Below, one piece after another: positions 22,425-37,400 of a DNA stretch of 64,000 nucleotides (position 1 is the stretch's first letter; every line of letters starts with the position of its first letter). Made by a program: the position numbers and the translations under genes. The notes beneath the pieces were generated by a model that had not been told where the DNA came from, ran no database searches, and saw only the letters and a list, made by a program, of their open reading frames with translations. The DNA lies in the NCBI GenBank assembly GCA_029204225.1, contig CM055109.1, forward strand, positions 22,470,422 through 22,534,421. Direction: 5' to 3'. The DNA comes from Diphasiastrum complanatum (lineage: Eukaryota; Streptophyta; Lycopodiopsida; Lycopodiales; Lycopodiaceae).

Positions 22425-23688
22425 AAGAATGACAAAATTGGCCCCTCATTATGGCTCAAAATCATTCATGGGCCACACACATATTTGATTCTTCATGAAA
22501 TGTAATATGATTTATAGATTATACAAACTTTTTAAGAGCTATAATTTGCTTCACTTTGTTGTTGTACTCATAATATGCACTTTCAATCCTTACGACCTAT
22601 GTTGAATTAGACCAATGGACCATCAATTTTCAAAGCATCACTCTTTTTGGACGATTTTTAAGCCTTCTTTTGAATGTACAATAAAAGGCCATTACAATCC
22701 TTAGGCTTGGGCCCGAGGTCATGATGGCTTTGAAAAACTCTTACAAAGTCTAAGGGTCTAAAAAGACAAAAAGGCTATCACTCGAGCCTTTGCCAAGTGT
22801 AAGAACATGGTGGGTATGGGTTTGAGGATCCCTTACATAGGCCATGTATCCGAAAGGCCAAAACTACCATCAACCAATCTCTTTTAAGTAAGAACATGGT
22901 GGAGATGGGTTTAAGGACCCATGACAAAGGCTAGGGATCCAAAAAGCTTTATATAGCATAAAACATGGTAGATATGGTTTTGGGACCCCTAAGTAAAAAT
23001 AACAGCAAAAAAAGCTTGAATGGCCATCATCTAGGCCTTAACTAAGTGTAAACCATGGTAAGATAAAAAAATTGTTGTTTATTTTTCTATTTTGAAGAAA
23101 CCGGATTGTGAAGCTTGTATCTACATTCAACTTTATGTTTTCTCTTTGACTCACATAATCATGTGATTGTCTTTGATGATTGAGAATAAAAATATATATA
23201 TAAACAAAATAATACAGTAATATTTAAATAAATAATTAAAGGGGGGGCAGCATTGCTTATTTTTTAAGGATCTAAAAAAACGACTTCCCATCGTGATGAC
23301 TTTGTATAGAGCTAGCAAAAGATGATGCCATCAAAACCTTATGAGAAATTGTTATTGTATTACACTGAAACTCAAAGAAACATGACAACATTTATTGATG
23401 TGAATACATATAGGCAACGAGGAAATGAAGGGAAACTCACAATTATTCAAAGGGATTCATTTGCGAGGAATTTGTGTGCTCTAAAGTGATTTTGGTTCAG
23501 TATTCTTTGATTCACCCTTCTTGTAAAGTTTGGATCAAGGAGTGACTAGTTTTGATCAAATCTATGAGCACTTTGAGCTAGGTTTGGATCTAGTTTTGAT
23601 ATAGAAGGGTGATCAAGCTCAAGATCATATTAGATTGTGATTCTTCTTAGGTACCTAAGAGAGTGGAATAGTTGGTTTTGATCAAATC
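22425..23688. other. Unassigned interval with decayed tandem repeats
   Basis: Between about 22740 and 23060 the phrase AACATGGTGG-TATGGGTTT-AGGACCC recurs three times with decay, at a spacing near 100 bases. No gene is visible. Sequence after 23450 may already belong to the copia relic that follows. Confidence 0.45.
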
Positions 23689-24200
23689 TTGTACAATCTA
23701 TCTTGTTTTCTTGAATCTATCTCCTTGTTGTTAAAGATGGCATCAATGAATGATTATCTTTTGGATTTCGATGATAGATTAACTCTTCCAAATACTCAAT
23801 TTGGAAGTGTATTTCTACTCTCTTCCAAAGCACATATTTTTCAGAGTTTTGTCGAGTTTAGGACTTTTGTTGAAAAGCATCATGATCACAAGATCAAAGT
23901 CTTTAGAAGTGACAATGGTGGAGAATATATCTCCAATGAATTCAAAGCCTTTGGTGATCAAGAAAAATCGTTCTTAAGCAAAACACAAAGGGAGAGATAT
24001 TTACCATTGTTGAAATTTACTTAAAACTAATAAAAACAATACACTTACAAAAATGAGCCCTTTTGAGATTTAATATGGCTCTAGGCTAGAGCTAGTCATG
24101 TTATGATAGGCATCTCTGCTCCACAAATTAATTTGAAGCTCTCCAACATTTTCTCAATAAATCCCCTTATTGGAGATGATCAATAGCCATGAAGACTTTG
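23689..24200 (+). pseudogene. Ty1/copia integrase relic
   Basis: The frame from 23728 ends in the copia integrase core: FQSFVEFRTFVEKH, then KIKVFRSDNGGEYISNEFKA. The second catalytic Asp lies in SDNGGEY. Reading stops after about 110 codons, and only scattered bits (KNNTLTKMSPFEI near 24030) suggest further pol sequence. The first catalytic Asp, RT, gag and LTRs are not recognisable. It is unrelated in position to the CHMP7 gene that starts to the right. Confidence 0.8.
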
Positions 24201-25110
24201 AAGTAGAACACATCATGAACAAGCAAGTGTGATGGTTGAGGCACATCTTCACAATGCCACTTCAATACCTCTTGGTTATTTATCTAAAACCCTTGTCAAG
24301 ATTCTCCGAAAGTAGTCATAATGACTGGTGTGCTCTTGTGATTGAGTTCATTCAAAGATTCTTGTATGTGTTACATGCAAGCAAGTTCACAAGAAGTGTG
24401 TGCATCATCAATTGTATATACAATCCAACAATTATATTAAAGCTTACTGTATTGATATAGCACATTACGTTGACATATAATCATTTTTTGAAAAATCATA
24501 ATTTGCATAGTGGTAGTCTAAGACTTTCATGTTCTTTTTTCTACACATTATAATTGAACAAGCAAGAAGGGACAACGTAAAATTGCATACCACATATGAA
24601 CAAGATTGTACAGCCCCAACATGATTGATGACATGGCCAAAATCGATATCATGATTTACCTCTCTAAAATAGCACCCACAACCATGAATTCTTCACAACC
24701 ACAAGATCTTAACGAGACCATAGCAAAGTATTTCCTCAAGACTTAAAGACTTAAAAATAACTGAGACTTAGCATGGCATGTGTGGATCTTGTGGACATCC
24801 CCACCTATTCTTGTTCACCTGACAATATACTCCCTCCACATGTGAGGACTTCAAATTTACTTATTTAACAAAATCACCTGCATTTCACAATGTTCTTCAA
24901 AAGTCAAAGTCTGACATACTCAATATATTAATAACTTACAGTTATAAACACTAAAAATCCTTTCTAGGGCCATCTAATCAATGTGTTTTTTTGTTGATAA
25001 TAACTATAGTACTCTTATTGCTCTATGAATCTCACTGTCAACTTAAGAGTAAAGGGCATAAACTTTTGATCGTAAGGCTTCATAGGCTACATGCTATTCA
25101 CAGACATTTA

Positions 25111-25166
<56 letters not shown>

Positions 25167-25498
25167 ATCAATTCAAATTGGCCTCTGTGGTTGCTAGCCC
25201 AAAATCATGTGGCCCTGCTGATGGGAAGAAATTGATCAGTTAAAACTTCGGATGAAGGTGATAATAGTTATTTCATGGAGAATCTACAACAGCATACTGC
25301 CTATTTAACGAAGCCCTTCCACATGGACTTTCGCTCGTTCAAAAGGTAGGAATGGAGAACAAAAGTTCAATTCTGATTTTTACACCATGAAAGAAATTGC
25401 CCTCGGCCACAAGAATGGACCAGAGCAATTGTGTCAAGTAATAGAACCTGTCTCCAGAACTCCAAGGAAAATTTTCGAAATAGAGTTGCAAAATCGTC
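24201..25498. other. Unassigned interval; CHMP7 3' flank at the right
   Basis: No gene recognised. A (CT)26 tract lies at 25114-25165. The last few hundred bases should contain the CHMP7 3' UTR on the minus strand. No convincing poly(A) signal was fixed. Confidence 0.4.
25114..25165. repeat. (CT)26 microsatellite
   Basis: Uninterrupted CT tract of 52 bases. Confidence 0.95.
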
Positions 25499-28400
25499 TC
25501 ATGCAGGCTCTAGCACGAGATTTGCAAAGCTGCTCACGAGGTCATTTTTTTCATGATTCACTGACTGTCGATCTTTATCTGATAAAATAGGAGCAGGCAA
25601 AGTACTATTTGCAGACACCATTGTATCTTTTTCAGCAGAAACATTCTCATTCTTTGTGGTAGGTACCTCTTGGAGCCCTGCTTCAAGCATGGAAAATTCT
25701 TCTTGAATCTCAAAATCATCAATCTCAACAATCGGTAGGCTTGCAGATCCTGCGAACAACAAAATAAGACATTACACTAATGACTAATGACATGAAGAAG
25801 ATGTGGTACTTGAACATTTGACAAGTGCTTGAGGCCCTTCACATGCTCCAACTCATACCAATAGCATCTTCAATATCTCGTTGTAACAAAACTGACTGTT
25901 CCAGCTGTTCCAAATGCCTGTGAACATCTTCTAGGGTGACTTGGTGGTCTTGGATTGCTCGATTTCCAAGTTCAAGTGCTTCGAAGACCTGTCCAATAGG
26001 ATTCAGTGTACCTTAAATCAAGCATTTTGTACGGCATCAAATTTTGAAGTATCACAAGTAGCTTCAATACTAACATAAATTACAAAGGATGCTTGATGTG
26101 CATCTAACAGACCTTTTTAGTTGTTTCAGCATCTGAAATTATAGCTAGAACCTCTTCTATCTTTTGAGAGAAATTTGCACAGTTGTCTCTGCTCCTAGAG
26201 AGGATCTTCATACACCGCAGATGTCTCCAAGCAATATGCTTATTGCCTCTCTTTACAGCAACAGCAGCAGATACTTTACAACTATAAAGAACATCAATAA
26301 TGTAAGTTCTTTCACTGTTCACTTGTTTGGTAACTGAATTTACACTTTCCAACTCTGAGGTCCACACCCCTTGAGTCTGAAATTCAAATATCCAATTCAT
26401 AACCCCCCCTTATTTTCCAGAAGCAGGGAACGATAACACAAGAAGCACATACAGAAATGGTGTTTAAGCAGTTACATTTCAAAGCACAAAAAATATGATC
26501 TTTAAGGTTTCAGAGTTCACTGGCGAAGTAGTTTAATGTTATGATTCTTACTGCAGTATTCTTTTATCGAAAAAATCAAGCCGTTCATCCAGCGTTTCCC
26601 TTGTCGAAAGTAATTGCAACATACGATAATCAATCTCTGACACATTTTCAACAGGACTTTGCACTAAAGAGACTTTCAACCCCTGTAAACAAGATGAAGA
26701 ATTCAGAAATAGAATACAGGAACATCAACAATACCTACAATTCACAAGCCTCCAATGCAAGTCAGCAGCAGAGTTTGATTCCTAAGGCTGCATTTCCAAA
26801 CCTTTAACTATGGCGCACAAGATCATCTCACTTGGAAGTAAATGACACCTGAATTTGGTTCTTGCCCTGAATGACAAAGGGTTGTGCCTTCCTCTGTGAC
26901 AAAAGGTAGCTTAGTAAGGCCTTTGCCTCTCTCTCTCCACCACAGAGGTTCACAAATCTTTCCATGGTAGTGATGCAAGAAGAAGACCAAGATGCTTGAG
27001 ACAAGGACCTTATGACCTGTGCTAGTCTTTCCTGCAACAAATCTGAAAGATCACATTAGAGTTAAAATACACTGTCATGTACCATTTTACGTAAGACGAG
27101 AACAGAATGTTAGTTCTGATATTCAAGTTGGAAGCCTCAAATTTCAATGTGCAGTTTCCTCGTGCTCAATTATTCTCATATTAAGTAAAGATCATCAATA
27201 GCAAGCATAATTGAATCTAGAAACGAACCGTACAAAGTTCTCATCACTGACCTTGAGTAAAATTGCCGCTACAAATGTCCCTTCAACAAAAGTGGTTTCA
27301 GTGTAGGAAGGTGGTGTGAGCAAATGTAGACCCAACCATGTAAATGAATTCCTTACACGTGAGATTGCCCAACTAAGACCTGATTGGCGTCCAGCCAAGA
27401 GATGCTCCATCCTGAGCAGCTCTCCAGATTCAACCATGTCAGTCTGCCATACACACAAAAAGACGGCCCAGTACAAACTGTGAATACCACATCATGTGCC
27501 TAAAAATTAGGGTGACTACTTGCTTCTCTCCCCCGCCACACAATATTGAGTATGATTAATCTTGATAAGGCCGCAGGTGTAATAAAGCAATCCAATAACC
27601 ATAACTACATACAACTGTAGATCTAAGTTATGGACTGCAGAGAATGCCAATAATAAAAACTCATAGGATGGTTAAAACCATATTGCAGAAAAAACCACAA
27701 ATTATTCTTTGAAATTCCACATTTCCCAAGCAAAAGACTTCATCAAAAGCCAGCCTACGCACCAAGACATCTTTCAAGCACAACGGTGAAAGCCCTTGCC
27801 GCAAAAACCAGCAATGTTGTACCTGATGATTCAGTGTAGATTGGATTAGCACATTAGAAAAAATATTCTTGAACATCAAATAAGCACCAAAATTGCATGA
27901 AATCAAGAAAATACTAAAGGAATCTTAGATTCATTATTCTTCATTAATGATTATTCACAAGACTAGGCTTGAAAGTAGAGCATGAATATAGCTCTCATGT
28001 GATTTTAGGCATACGAACCATAAACACTGTCAAGAAGGCTCTCAAAAGAGACCTCTAAATATAGTGGTCCTTGGTGCCTCTAATTAGTATTTGGGGCCTT
28101 ATTACCTTAATTTGGGCCTTACAACCATTATTACAATTCCCACCAATACAAATATGGCGTGGTTGATTAGGTCACTTTATTGACGAACTTAATGACATAA
28201 ATCTACTCTAACTTAGCACCATGGCTACATTTAGCAAACTCTTTGGTTGTGCACATGGGCTAGTTATACATAGGACATGACACTTCTCTTGCTTAAGCAT
28301 TTTTGTGTAAAAAATGAAGACCATGTAGATATACGTCAAGTGTCATGCTCCATAAGACCTCTGGCTGTTTCCAAGATTGCATGCCATCTCTTTAGAGAGG

Positions 28401-31400
28401 AATGATCTTCCTATGTGTTCCATTTGAAACGACTTTTAACCTTTTGATAGGTCTTTAATATTCCTGAATGACCAGCACTAGGGGACAAATGTAACTCATA
28501 AAAAAATCTGAGGTACCAACCATAGATGCACTGTGTTTCTGAAACGCGTTTCTAAAATTTTAAAAAAAATTCCAGAAACGTTTTTTTTTATATATTTTTT
28601 TTTGGTTTTTTTATGGGCAATATGGGTATCAGATGAAAGCTCTAATTAAGAGCATAATTACTGTATAATTTGTCGACTGTTTCGGAGGTGCAGGATGGTC
28701 CAGTTCAGGTGCATAAATACATGATGGGTTCTATCAAGGATAAAAATTCAAAACTAACCTCTAGCCTGTCTGTTACGATCACAGATGGTCCCAGTAAGTG
28801 TGTTTTCGCTCAAGGAGTTGGAAGGCCAAGTCATGAAGAGGCCTTACCGTCGGGGCCGGTAGACCCCGGCAGCCCCCAGACCCTGCCATTGGGGGGCGTT
28901 GCCCCCCAAACCCCCACCGGGGGGCTACCGCCCCCCGGACCCCCTGTTTCTCGAGGCTACCGCCCCCCGAACCCCCCGTTTCTCGGGGGGCTACTGTAAT
29001 AGATCCTAACACCACAGTAGGGCAAACACTAACTGATCCACCCAACCTTGCCTACTCTCTGATATAAAGTAAGCCCCTCTGTAATAGATCCTAACACCAC
29101 AGTAGGGCAAACACTAACTGATCCACCCAACCTTGCCTACTCCCTGATATAGAGTAAGCCCCTCCAAGCCCACTGTGAGGACTGGTAGCATGCTACTGCC
29201 AAGTGTCGGCCACGTGGCACTGACGTGGCCGACTGCACGTCGGGACCCAACTGGGGGCCCTATCCTGCTGACAGGGTCCCTAGGCTGTGTTAGGCCCGCC
29301 ATGGCTATGGACCGTGCTAGGGCACACTACTCACACTGTCTTGCCCTGTTGGTCATGTACACTGGACACGACCCTGACTGTGGTATCTGACCTATCTGTG
29401 TTCCCTAGGGTTCGGCACTGGTTACGAGCTCGTAACACTCCCTCCCCCTTAAGAACCGTCTTGGTCCTCTAAGACAAAGTCTGGAAAAATCTTGCGAAGG
29501 ACGCTGCCTCTTTCCCAAGTGGCATTCTCAACAGGCTGATCATTCCACTTAACCAGATATTCTCGGTATAGAGTATGACGAGTCTGCGTCTCTCTACTAT
29601 CAAGAATTTCCTCTGGTTCATGTGGAGGTTGTTGAGGATCCAATGGGAGAACTAGAACACTGTCCCCTACCAGATTATCTGATCTGGTTAAGGCTTTTCG
29701 TAACTGACTTACATGAAAGACTGGAAAAACCTTACTGCTGTGTGGGAGTTCTAGTTCATAGGTGACCTCGCCTAGTCTCCTACTGATGGTAAAGGGACCA
29801 CAATACCTTGGAGACAACTTAGCACACACTCCTGATTTGAGGGTTTTAGAGTCAACTGGGACTCTCAAGTAGACTTTCTCACCAGTGGAGAACTACACAT
29901 CCCGTCTGTGTGGATCTGCATAATGCCTGGCTCGATCCTGGGATTGTCTAATGCTACGCTTAGCATGTTCTATCATCTGGTTTAGGTCTTCTAAAAAGTT
30001 TCTAGCTGCTTCAACTTTTTCTTGTTTAAACCCTACAGCTGCGGGTGAGCGTGGCTGAAAACCATACATCAGCATAAATGGGCTGTATCCCGTAGCTGAA
30101 TGTTTGGTACTGTTGTAAGCAAACTCTAATATCGAGAGATACTCCTCCCAATTAGTCTGCTTCTTGTTGACGTATGCACGAAGCATATCCTCGAGCACTT
30201 GATTTACCCTTTCTGTTTGACCGTCCGTCTGTGGATGGTCAGTGGTACTCATATTAAGTTTAGTATGGAGATGATGGAATACTGCCTTCCAAAAATTTCC
30301 AGTAAACTTACTGTCCCGGTCGCTGACTATGCCGGAAGGTAGACCGTACAATTTAAATAGCCCGTCTACAAACAACCTCGCTAATTCTGGAGCTCTAACG
30401 GTTGTTTTGGTCGGAATAAAATGAGCCATTTTGGTCAGACGGTCAACTGTGACCCATATAGCGTCATTACCCTTTTGGGTTTTAGGCAGGCCTACTATAA
30501 AATCCATGGAGATACTCTCCCATTTACCAGCTGGTATTTCTAAGGGATGCAACAACCCTCCTGCCTTTAAACGCTCTGCTTTATTTACTTGACATTTCTG
30601 GCAACTGGTTACATACTGGTGGACGTCCTTTTTCATACTGGGCCAGAAAAATTGCCTACGAAGAAGCTCATAGGTCTTCTGTATGCCTGGGTGTCCCGCG
30701 CTAGGATTGTCATGACATTCATATAGGACCTGCTGCCTATAATCCTCTGAATTGGGGACACATACTCTATCTCTATAGAGCAAGTACTCATCCTGAATGG
30801 ATTACTGTTTCCATTTGAATCCTTGAGTCAACTGACCCTCAACCACTGGGGTTTGCTTGGGTAATACAGGCTCAGAATCCTCAACGTCATCTGACGACGT
30901 ATACTCGGACTCATCATCATCCTCAACGGAAGCTGCCGTATTCTTGGATGAACTGGCACCAGCCCCGGGAACTGGTTCTGGAGTCTGTAACTGTCTGTTC
31001 TGGACTGAGTTCCAGATAATAGAGAAGAATGCATCATGCTGGCATTTCCCTCTCAAGGACTCGAGTAACTCATTACGAATCTGAGTAAAACTCAGCTCGT
31101 TTATCATAGGCATTCTGCTAAGGGCATCTGCTACTGTATTGAATTTTCCGCGCCTATATCTGATAGACATGTCAAACTCTTGCATCAACTCTGCCCAACG
31201 AGCTTTCCGACCTCTAAGCTCAGGTTGATTGCAAAGGTATCTGAGACTCTCATGGTCTGTCAGGACCTCAAAGTTGGCACCATACAAATAATGCCTCCAA
31301 GTCTTAAGGGCATGGACTATAGAAAAGAGTTCCTTTTCATAGGCACTATACCTAGTCTGTGCTGGCTCGAGTTTTTTACTCTCGAACGCAACTGGTCGTC

Positions 31401-34400
31401 CACCCTGAGTTAGCACAGCACCTACTGCAAAGTCGCTAGCATCTTTTCGACCACAAATGGCTGATTGGGGTCGACGACTTTTAAGACTGGTGCTGTAGCT
31501 AAGGCTGTTTTGAGAGCATCAAAGCTCTCCTGTTGTGCAGACTCCCAAATGAACTCCTTTCCCTTCCCCTTAAGAAGATTTGTCATAGGGACTGCTATCT
31601 GAGCATATTCCTTGACAAATCGTCTGTAATATCCCGCCAGACCAAGAAAGATTTGAAGTTCCAAAATATTCTGAGGTCTCAGCCAACTGAGTATGGCTTT
31701 AACCTTATTTGGGTCCATCTTAATCCCATCTGAAGAGATAATGTGACCCAAATATGCTACTTCTTCAACGAAGAATTCACACTTGGATTGTTTAGCATAA
31801 AGCTTATGCTTTCTGAGCAGTCGAAACACCTTTCTGAGGTGTTTTAGATGCTCCTTCCTCGTTTTGCTGTAGACAAGGATGTCATCTAAAAATACGACTA
31901 CAAACTTACCCAAGTATGGTCTGAGGACACTGTTCATCAAGGTCATAAAGGTAGCTGGAGCATTTGTGAGCCCAAATGGCATCACCTTAAACTCATAATG
32001 ACCGTGACGAGTCCTAAAAGCTGTTTTCGAGACATCTTCCGATTTTATACGGACTTGATGATATCCCGATCTGAGGTCTATTTTGCTGAAAAACTTAGCC
32101 CCGTCGAGTTGATCAAACAACTCGTCTGCCCGAGGCATAGGGTATTTATTCTTAATTGTGACTTTATTGAGGGCTCTGTAATCTACGCAAAGACGCATAG
32201 ACCCCTCTTTCTTTTTCACCAATAGGACTGGTGAGGCCCATGGTGAACTACTGGTCTGAATTTGGCCTTTCCCAAGATAGTCTGTTAACTGCCTAGTTAT
32301 TTCTTCATCCTCTGTTCGGCTGACCCGATACGGAGGTTTAGAAACAGGTGCTGTACCTGGTACTAGGTTTATTACATGATCTACCTCTCTGCTAGGTGAT
32401 AAACCATGTGGCAAATCTTCAGGAAAAACATCTTTAAATTTAGACAATAAAGTTTCTAATTTACTGATTTTCTGCTGAATAGAACTGGAAATAGAAACTT
32501 CAGGAATAAACTGAAAGTCACATAAGAATACCTGATGGTCTTCGTCTCCGATTAGCTGACAGAGCTCTGAACTGCAGACCATAGGGCTGTTGGGAACATC
32601 ATGCTCCCCATGCAACTGGATCTCTCGGCCTTTATACTGAAAGCTGAGGGTGTTCTCCTGATAGTTTCTGTGGAGGGAAGGTCCTAAACTGTAGAGCCAA
32701 TCTCTCCCGAGAACAATGTCTGTTCGATCCAGGTGCATTATCTGAAAGTTTATTTGATCTTGGTACCCCTAAATACCAAGATTTAACTTACTTACCATAG
32801 TTTCCCATATTTTTTTATCTTCACCCTTAGCTAATGAAACTATGTACCTATGCTGACTAGGTACTTCTGGTAGTTTAAGCTTTTTAACCAGGGTGTGGTT
32901 GATGAAATTATGGGTTGCCCCATCATCAACCATGACTCTTACTGACTGGTTACCAACTTTCCCATGCATACGTACTAGGTCATGCGGCCCAAAGCTGAAG
33001 GGTCTCGCTAGCATTGCAGAGGTCAACTGGCAACAGTGTTCATGATCTTCATCATACACTTTGATCTCGGAAGCTGCCGAGTCACTGGGGAAACATACAG
33101 TCTGAACAAGATGAACTTGTTTTTTATCTTTTTTAGTGAAAGGCCCCTTGGGACACTGTCTGACTGTGTGTCCCTTGCCCATACACACAAAGCACAAACG
33201 TTCTTGTTTGGCTTTCTCAAAATCATCTGGTTTTAAGGGCTGTATAAGTGAAGGGCGTTTCTGAGGAGCTTCACCTTTAAATTTATCTTCTTTCTTTCTT
33301 TTTAAAAATTTCTTTTTAAATTGAAAGTCTTTCTGAGGAAGCTGCTCAGAAAGTGGTTGCTGTCTCGCTCTCTTCCTACCCACTGAATCATCATAGATTT
33401 GAGCATATCTGAGAGCTTGCTCAAGGGTAGTAGGCGAGTTTCTCTGGACCTCTACTTTATATTCATCTTTGAGGCCACGAACAAATCCCCTGATTTTTTG
33501 ATAGTCATCCATATTTTTAATCTTTAAAATTGCCTCTCGATACTGCGAGATATATTGGATGAGGGACTTGTCCATTACTGTTCTTTCCCAGGCTTCCCAG
33601 GCTCTATCAAGTTCATTCTCTGGTAGAAATTCTCTTAGGAAAGCTTCTTCAAAAGCTTTCCATGACCGGGGAGTCTGCCCAGTCTCCTGGAGATTTAACC
33701 ACCACTTATAGGCCATAGGCCCTAAAGAAAGACTGGCCTCAATTGCTTGCAAATGGTCAGGGGTCTGTTTAAGAGCATGAATGTTCTTCCATTTGCTGAG
33801 GAAGGTTTGTAGAATATCTGCATTTCTATCCTTCTCTTCCCCATTAAAAGTAGGAGGCTTTAAATCTTAAAAAACACTGGGGTGAGACCGTAAAGTCTCA
33901 CCCGAAACTGATGGAAGTGGAGAAGGGGATAACTGAGAAGTGGAGGGAAGGCTTCCTTTCGCGGAGCTCAAAATCAAGTTTTTGAGTTCAGCGAACGAGT
34001 CGTCCACACTGGACTTGAAATTGGCTAATGCCAGCTTCAGTTCATCCACTTCTGTTACCAATTGGAGGAACTGCTCCTTGGTAACCAGTTCGTCGAGTTC
34101 TTCGGCGAACTGTTCCTGTTCTTCTACTTCCATGGGTTCCTTCCCTTTTCTGTAAGCCAAGGCTTCTGTTTCAAGTTCGTCGAAGCCTCTCTCCTGGGGT
34201 TGATCAGGTCCCTGAGGAGTGGTCATCTTCGAAACTGAAAGAGAGCTACCTTAACTTCTGAAGGAAAAAAGTCTAAAAGACTAATTTACAACTGTACAAG
34301 GGAAAGGAAAGATGACTTAGCTGTTTATGAGGACTGTACTTCCAAAGAAAGAATCAAGAAAAGCCCTTTCAGCTCTTCCTCCACTGCTTTCAGATCTGAT

Positions 34401-37400
34401 GTCCGGAAAAATCAGAGATCAAGGTACCAAGAAAAAGAAACAAACTTCTGATCGTCTTGGCCCCTTCCCTCGCTGTCTGAGGTGTATACTTTTTGCTCCA
34501 AAATTCCCGTTTTAGGACCCAAAACAGTTGCAAACTTGTGGTTCCTGCCAAAGACCTTCAGCGCTGGACCTGCACCCACGATTCTGTCTCAGATCCGCTC
34601 CAAATTCCAGAAAATTTCACTCCAAATTCGAAGTTTCCACCCAATTTGGCAGCGCTGGACCTGCTCCACGTTTTCTATTTAAAATGTGCTCAAAAATCCA
34701 CAACTGATACATAAAAATCAAGGGTAAATCCCTGATTTTTCAGCGCTGAGCTTCTACAAGGGATTGTGCCTCAAACAACTGTAAATTCCCAGCAAATTTC
34801 AAGGATTTGAAAGCTGTTCCTACAGCGATTTTCCTCCTCAATTCTTTTCTGAGAATCTGAGAAATCTTTCCTATCTTCTGATAGCTTTCTCTACTACTGT
34901 CCTGAACTCCCTAGGATGGAGATGGCTCTGATACCAGTGTAATAGATCCTAACACCACAGTAGGGCAAACACTAACTGATCCACCCAACCTTGCCTACTC
35001 CCTGATATAGAGTAAGCCCCTCCTAGCCCACTGTGAGGACTGGTAGCATGCTACTGCCAAGTGTCGGCCACGTGGCACTGACGTGGCCGACTGCACGTCG
35101 GGACCCAACTGGGGGCCCTATCCTGCTGACAGGGTCCCTAGGCTGTGTTAGGCCCGCCATGGCTATGGACCGTGCTGGGGCACACTACTCACACTGTCTT
35201 GCCCTGTTGGTCATGTACACTGGACACGACCCTGACTGTGGTATCTGACCTATCTGTGTTCCCTAGGGTTCGGCACTGGTTACGAGCTCGTAACACCCTC
35301 CTAGCCCAGTGTGAGGACTGGTAGCATGCAACTGCCAAGTGTCAGCCACGTGGCCGACTGCACGTCGGGACCCAACTGGGAGCCCTATCCTGCTGACAGG
35401 GTCCCTAGGCTGTGTTAGGCCCGCCGTGGCTACGGACCGTGCTGGGGCACACTACTCACACTGTCTTGCCCTGTTGGTCATGTACGCTGGACACGACCCT
35501 GACTGTGGTATCTGACCTATATGTGTTCTCTAGGGTTGGCACTGGTCACGAGCTCGTAACACTCCCTCCCCCTTAAGAACCGTCTTGGTCCTCTAAGACA
35601 GTCTCTGGAAAAATCTTGCGAAGGACGTTGTCTCTTTTCCAAGTGGCATTCTCAACAGGCTGATCATTCCACTTAACCAGATATTCTCAGTATAGAGTAT
35701 GATGAGTCTGCGTCTCTCTACTATCAAGAATCTCCTCTGATTCATGTGGAGGTTGTTGAGGATCCAATGGGAGAACTAGAACACTGTCCCCTACCAGATT
35801 GTATGATCTGGTTAAGGCTTTTCGTAACTGACTTACATGAAAGACTGGAAAAACCTTACTGTTGTGTGGGAGTTCTAGTTCATAGGTGACCTCGCCTAGT
35901 CTCCTACTGATGGTAAAGGGACCACAATACCTTGGAGACAACTTAGCACACACTCCTGATTTGAGGGTTTTAGAGTCGACTAGGACTCTCAAGTAGACTT
36001 TCTCACCAGTGGAGAACTGCACATCCCGTCTGTGTGGATCTGCATAATGCCTGGCTCGATCCTGGGACTGCCTAATGCTACGCTTAGCATGTTCTATCAT
36101 TTGGTTTAGGTCCTCTAAAAAGTTTTTGGCTGCTTCAACTTTTTCTTGTTTAAACCCTACAGCTGTGGGTGAGCGTGGCTGAAAACCGTACATTAGCATA
36201 AATGGGTTGTATCCCGTAGCTGAATGTTTGGTACTGTTGTAAGCAAACTCTAATATCGAGAGATACTCCTCCCAATTAGTCTGCTTCTTGCTGACGTATG
36301 CACAAAGCATATCCCCCAGCACTTGATTTACCCTTTCTGTTTGACCGTCCGTCTGTGGATGGTCGGTGGTACTCATATTAAGTTTAGTATGGAGATGATG
36401 GAATACTGCCCTCCAAAAATTTCTAGTAAACTTACTGTCCCGGTCACTGACTATGCCGGAAGGTAGACCGTACAATTTAAATAGCCCGTCTACAAACAAC
36501 CTCGCTAACTCTCGAGCTCTAACGGTTGTTTTGGTCGGAATGAAATGAGCCATTTTGGTCAGACGATCAACTGTGATCCAAATAGCGTCATTACCCTTTT
36601 GGGTTTTAGGCAGGCCTACTATAAAATCCATGGAGATACTCTCCTATTTACCAGCTGGCCTACTATAAAATCCATGGAGATACTCTCCCACTTACCAGCT
36701 GGTATTTCTAAGGGATGCAACAACCCTCCTGCCTTTAAACGCTCTGCTTTGTTTACTTGACATTTCTGGCAACTGGTTACATACTGGTGGACGTCCTTTT
36801 TCATACTGGGCCAGAAAAATTGCCTACGAAGAAGCTCATAGGTCTTCTATATGCCTGGGTGTCCCGCACTAGGATTGTCATGACATTCATATAGGACCTG
36901 CTGCCTATAATCCTCTGAATTGGGGACACATACTCTATCTCTATAGAGCAAGTACTCATCTTGAATGGAATACTGTTTTCATTTGAATCCTTGAGTCAAC
37001 TGACCCTCAACCACTGGGGTTTGCTTGGGTAATACAGGCTCAGAATCCTCAACGTCATCTGACGACGTATACTCAGACTCATCATCATCCTCAACGGAAG
37101 CTGCCGTATTCTTGGATGAACTGGCACCAACCCCGGGAACTGGTTCTGGAGTCTGTAACTGTCTGCTCTGGACTGAGTTCCAGATAGTAGAGAAGAATAC
37201 ATCATGCTGGCATTTCTCTCTCAAGGACTCAAGTAACTCATTACGAATCTGAGTATAACTCAACTCGTTTATCATAGGCATTCTGCTAAGGGCATCTGCT
37301 ACCTATTGAATTTTCCACGTCTATATCTAATAGACATGTCAAACTCTTGCATCAACTCTGCCCAACGAGCTTTCCGACCTCTAAGCTCAGGTTGATTGCA

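Larger units (their letters stand above)
29080..35295 (-). mobile_element. Inner Ty3/gypsy chromovirus, same family
   Basis: Complete element of 6216 bp inserted into the LTR of the outer copy, with the 5 bp duplication CCCTC (29075-29079 and 35296-35300). The two LTRs (29080-29437 and 34938-35295) are 358 bp each and differ at only two positions by eye, so it is young. The primer-binding site TGGTATCAGAGC is at 34925-34936 (minus). The polypurine tract is CTTAAGGGGGAGGGAG at 29438-29453 (minus). It carries gag, protease, RT, RNase H, integrase and chromodomain in that order, but with stops, so it probably moved using proteins from another copy or decayed quickly after insertion. Confidence 0.95.

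Noticed and set aside
25499-27822. Truncated CHMP7 pseudogene lacking its N-terminus
   Set aside because: The missing N-terminal exon was found at 45929-45735 with a matching phase, and no lesion was seen in the other exons.
28779-29045. Gly/Pro-rich frames in the GC-rich part of hAT copy A as host genes
   Set aside because: They lie in a transposon cassette, partly on both strands, and match no known domain; kept only as an observation on the element.
28995-29164. Simple 85 bp tandem duplication in an LTR
   Set aside because: Better explained by the inner element inserting at LTR position 85: the rest of the split LTR and the CCCTC duplication are found at 35296.
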